A DNA stretch of 64,000 bases, taken from Polyangiaceae bacterium. GTDB taxonomy: Bacteria > Myxococcota_A > Polyangia > Polyangiales > Polyangiaceae. Numbering within the stretch: position 1 is the stretch's first letter; each line of letters opens with the position of its first letter. Below the pieces are notes generated by a model, which worked only from the letters and a program-made list of their open reading frames with translations, searched no databases and was not told where the DNA came from. A program made the position numbers and the translations under genes. Of the stretch, positions 62,415-64,000 are shown piece after piece. The stretch is from NCBI GenBank assembly GCA_013214025.1, contig JABSRN010000170.1, positions 62,001 to 126,000 on the forward strand. The letters are read 5' to 3'.

Positions 62415-63368
62415 CTACAGGGTTTCCGCGATTTGCCGGGCGGTGTCGAGCTTGGGGTTGCTGCCCTCGTAGTGGCCTCGGTAGCTCTTGGGCAATTCTC
62501 GGGCGATGCAGAACCCCAGCACGTCAGTGATTAGCCGGCGCTTTTTCGCGCAGCGTTCCTTAAGCACAGTGGGCTCCAGGGGTTTGCCCAGGCTGATCGA
62601 TATCTTGGCGCGCGTGAGGGCGTCGTCTCCGACGGCGAACAAGGATTCCGTGCCGCTGATGCCCACCGGGATGACGGCCAGATCTGGGAACTCCAGATAG
62701 CGGGACACAGCAGCCAAGGTCTCTTGCATGCGCGCGTCGCGGCTGCGGGTCCCTTCGACGAAAATCAGCAGGTTGTCGCCGGCGGCCAGTCGCTCGTTGG
62801 CGGTATCGACCGTCGCGTGAGCGATGCGTGCGACTTCCCGGGCGGTCATCACGGCCTCGCCGCTTGCCCGACTGGAACTCTGGGGGGTCTTGATCGTACT
62901 GAAGGCCATGCTCGAAAAGCGTCGGAAGGGCTTCGCGTAGACCTTGGGCCCGGCGAACACCGTGAGCTGCTTGGTGAGCTCGCCGTGTCCACCACGGTTA
63001 ACGAGCAACTCGAACAAGTTGGCGTCGGAATAGGAGAGGTGGTTGGGCAGGAATAACAAGGGGCGTCCGGCGACAGCCTTCAGCTTTTCAACACCGGTGA
63101 CGGCACTTTCAGGTTTCACCAGCAACTCGCCCATGGCGTGGTTGACCAGCCGGGCGACAGCTTCAGAGGGATGAAAGCCCCAGTCCGCCTCGGGATTTGT
63201 CACAATGGCTCCCAGCCGGAGGACCTCGGAAACGCTGAGTTCGTCGATGCTGCTGCCGACGAGCTGGCGAAACTTCGCTAACTCCTCGGTTGACCGATTG
63301 CCCACGAATGCCTGGGCCTGGTCCAAGAGGGCGTTTCGGAACTGTGAGGCTCGAGCGGAATCTGTCAT
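62415..63368 (-). CDS. PlsC-like 1-acylglycerol-3-phosphate acyltransferase
   Basis: 317 residues. The HX4D motif (NHLSYSD) lies near residue 108, and FVEGTRSRD near 203 is the second acyl-transferase motif that binds phosphate. VIPVGISG and SLGKPL follow in order. It would transfer an acyl chain to a glycerophosphate-like acceptor in phospholipid synthesis. The N-terminal 90 residues are extra and helical. ATG 63368 overlaps the stop of the upstream receiver-PATAN gene (ATGA). Confidence 0.88.
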   Translation of the reverse strand: MTDSARASQFRNALLDQAQAFVGNRSTEELAKFRQLVGSSIDELSVSEVLRLGAIVTNPEADWGFHPSEAVARLVNHAMGELLVKPESAVTGVEKLKAVAGRPLLFLPNHLSYSDANLFELLVNRGGHGELTKQLTVFAGPKVYAKPFRRFSSMAFSTIKTPQSSSRASGEAVMTAREVARIAHATVDTANERLAAGDNLLIFVEGTRSRDARMQETLAAVSRYLEFPDLAVIPVGISGTESLFAVGDDALTRAKISISLGKPLEPTVLKERCAKKRRLITDVLGFCIARELPKSYRGHYEGSNPKLDTARQIAETL

Positions 63369-64000
63369 GGGGTACGGTTGGCCAGTCGACGCATGCCTTC
63401 TCGGAGCATTTTTTTCGCGCTGACGTTGACGCTTCGGTCACCCGGTATGCGGGCTGGGTCAATGGAGAACTGCCCCTCGGTGTTGGACAGCATGTCATAA
63501 AATGCCTCTTCTCCGGTCTTTCCGCCCCAGCGGGCGCTCCAGATCTCACCGCGCGTCCAGCCAATCTCTCCGGCCACATCGTCAACGTCGATTCGCAGCG
63601 TCCCACTGGCTCGCCCCTGTTGCAGGTGGTGAACAATATCGGGCAGGGCCATGTCTGCCAAAGAACCGCTGACGTCCCGAAGACGATGCGCTCGGGGGCT
63701 CTGACCGAAGACATTCTTCAGCTTCACCGCGGTGACTGCGAAGCCGCTCGATTTGAAAAGATAGTCGGCGATGCCCTGTTGCAGCGCGGCGGATACCCCG
63801 GCGGGATCCGTGTCGGTGGACAAGATCACGAAGGGGACCCCGTCGGCGTCGGGCAGCTCCGACATACGCTCGTGCAGTGTCAACGCATCGCCGTCGGCGA
63901 AAGTTTTCTCGCTGACAACGATGTCGATGTCTGAGTTACCGGCGAGCGCGGCGAGAGCGGATTCACATCCACCGGCGGTGCGCACGTGGAAGTTCTTTTC
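63365..64000 (-). CDS. Receiver-like/PATAN protein, N-terminus outside the window
   Basis: The frame is open to the right edge, so the N-terminus is missing. The visible part begins in the middle of a receiver-like domain (EKNFHVRTAGGCESALAALA, VVSEKTFADGDALTL, VPFVILSTDTDP, ADYLFKSS with the Lys position kept). The usual phospho-acceptor Asp position appears as Ser/Glu (VVSEK), so phosphorylation may be lost. A PATAN/DUF4388-type domain follows (SGSLADMALPDIVHHLQQGR, ASGTLRIDV). The two fit the PatA-like REC-PATAN pattern. Confidence 0.8.
   Translation of the reverse strand, partial: EKNFHVRTAGGCESALAALAGNSDIDIVVSEKTFADGDALTLHERMSELPDADGVPFVILSTDTDPAGVSAALQQGIADYLFKSSGFAVTAVKLKNVFGQSPRAHRLRDVSGSLADMALPDIVHHLQQGRASGTLRIDVDDVAGEIGWTRGEIWSARWGGKTGEEAFYDMLSNTEGQFSIDPARIPGDRSVNVSAKKMLREGMRRLANRTP

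Overview
The window looks like chromosomal DNA of a myxobacterium-like organism (Myxococcota, formerly Deltaproteobacteria). This rests on content, not on a marker gene. It has two Hanks-type Ser/Thr kinases with long C-terminal extensions, an FHA protein, three proteins with PATAN/DUF4388-type domains, an MshEN (c-di-GMP-binding type) protein, large Cys-rich or zincin lipoproteins, a TonB-like protein with a long acidic linker, and many GTG/TTG starts. Base composition is fairly GC-rich. I saw no tRNA, rRNA, CRISPR array, insertion sequence, integrase or phage gene. The class or order cannot be told from this window.

Layout. 1-6232 (-): a giant TPR protein that runs off the left edge. 6.5-10.9 kb: a thioredoxin-like protein (+), a PATAN-TPR protein (-), a Cys-rich repeat lipoprotein coupled to an M19 dipeptidase (+) and a DUF1232 protein (+). 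10.9-13.8 kb (-): a Ser/Thr kinase with a coiled coil, and a small membrane protein. 14.1-16.7 kb (+): tatA, an aspartate aminotransferase and ctaB. 16.7-19.7 kb (-): a multi-spanning membrane protein and a TonB-like protein. 20.0-23.8 kb (-): ccmB, a degenerate metallophosphoesterase-like protein, nadD, a DUF2520 Rossmann protein and an SDR lacking its catalytic Tyr and Lys. 23.8-30.5 kb: a DUF2505 protein, a strong bidirectional terminator, a basic-tail protein (-), then gltX, a CPBP protease, speA and a lytic transglycosylase (+). 30.6-36.7 kb: a WYL regulator (-), pyrimidine-nucleoside phosphorylase, a membrane histidine kinase and an FHA-PATAN protein (+). 36.8-47.2 kb (-): a 1,470-residue zincin lipoprotein, hisD coupled to a SUKH-like protein, a HAD-like protein, and a kinase-AAA-TPR protein with two zinc ribbons. 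47.2-49.4 kb (+): a leader rich in inverted repeats, the MshEN protein and a crotonase. 49.4-51.1 kb (-): a membrane-anchored putative Cys hydrolase. 51.5-58.0 kb (+): xseA, aroE and a glycogen debranching enzyme with overlapping ends, a histidine kinase/response regulator pair and a DUF3293 protein. 58.2-61.1 kb (+): hflK, hflC, a PDZ protein and an Fe(II)-trafficking protein. 61.2-64.0 kb (-): a DUF1624 membrane protein, a PlsC-like acyltransferase and a receiver-PATAN protein cut by the right edge.

Most of this is housekeeping metabolism (NAD, heme, polyamine, histidine, shikimate, glycogen, tRNA charging) mixed with signalling proteins typical of the group. Many neighbours share 4-base stop/start overlaps, so translational coupling is common. 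The points most worth a second look are the inverted-repeat-rich leader in front of the MshEN gene, the five-gene NAD cluster in which two enzymes appear to have lost catalytic motifs, the Cys-rich 22-residue repeat protein coupled to a dipeptidase, the inverted repeats upstream of the giant TPR gene, and the very large zincin lipoprotein. I did not find a convincing new defence or mobile system.
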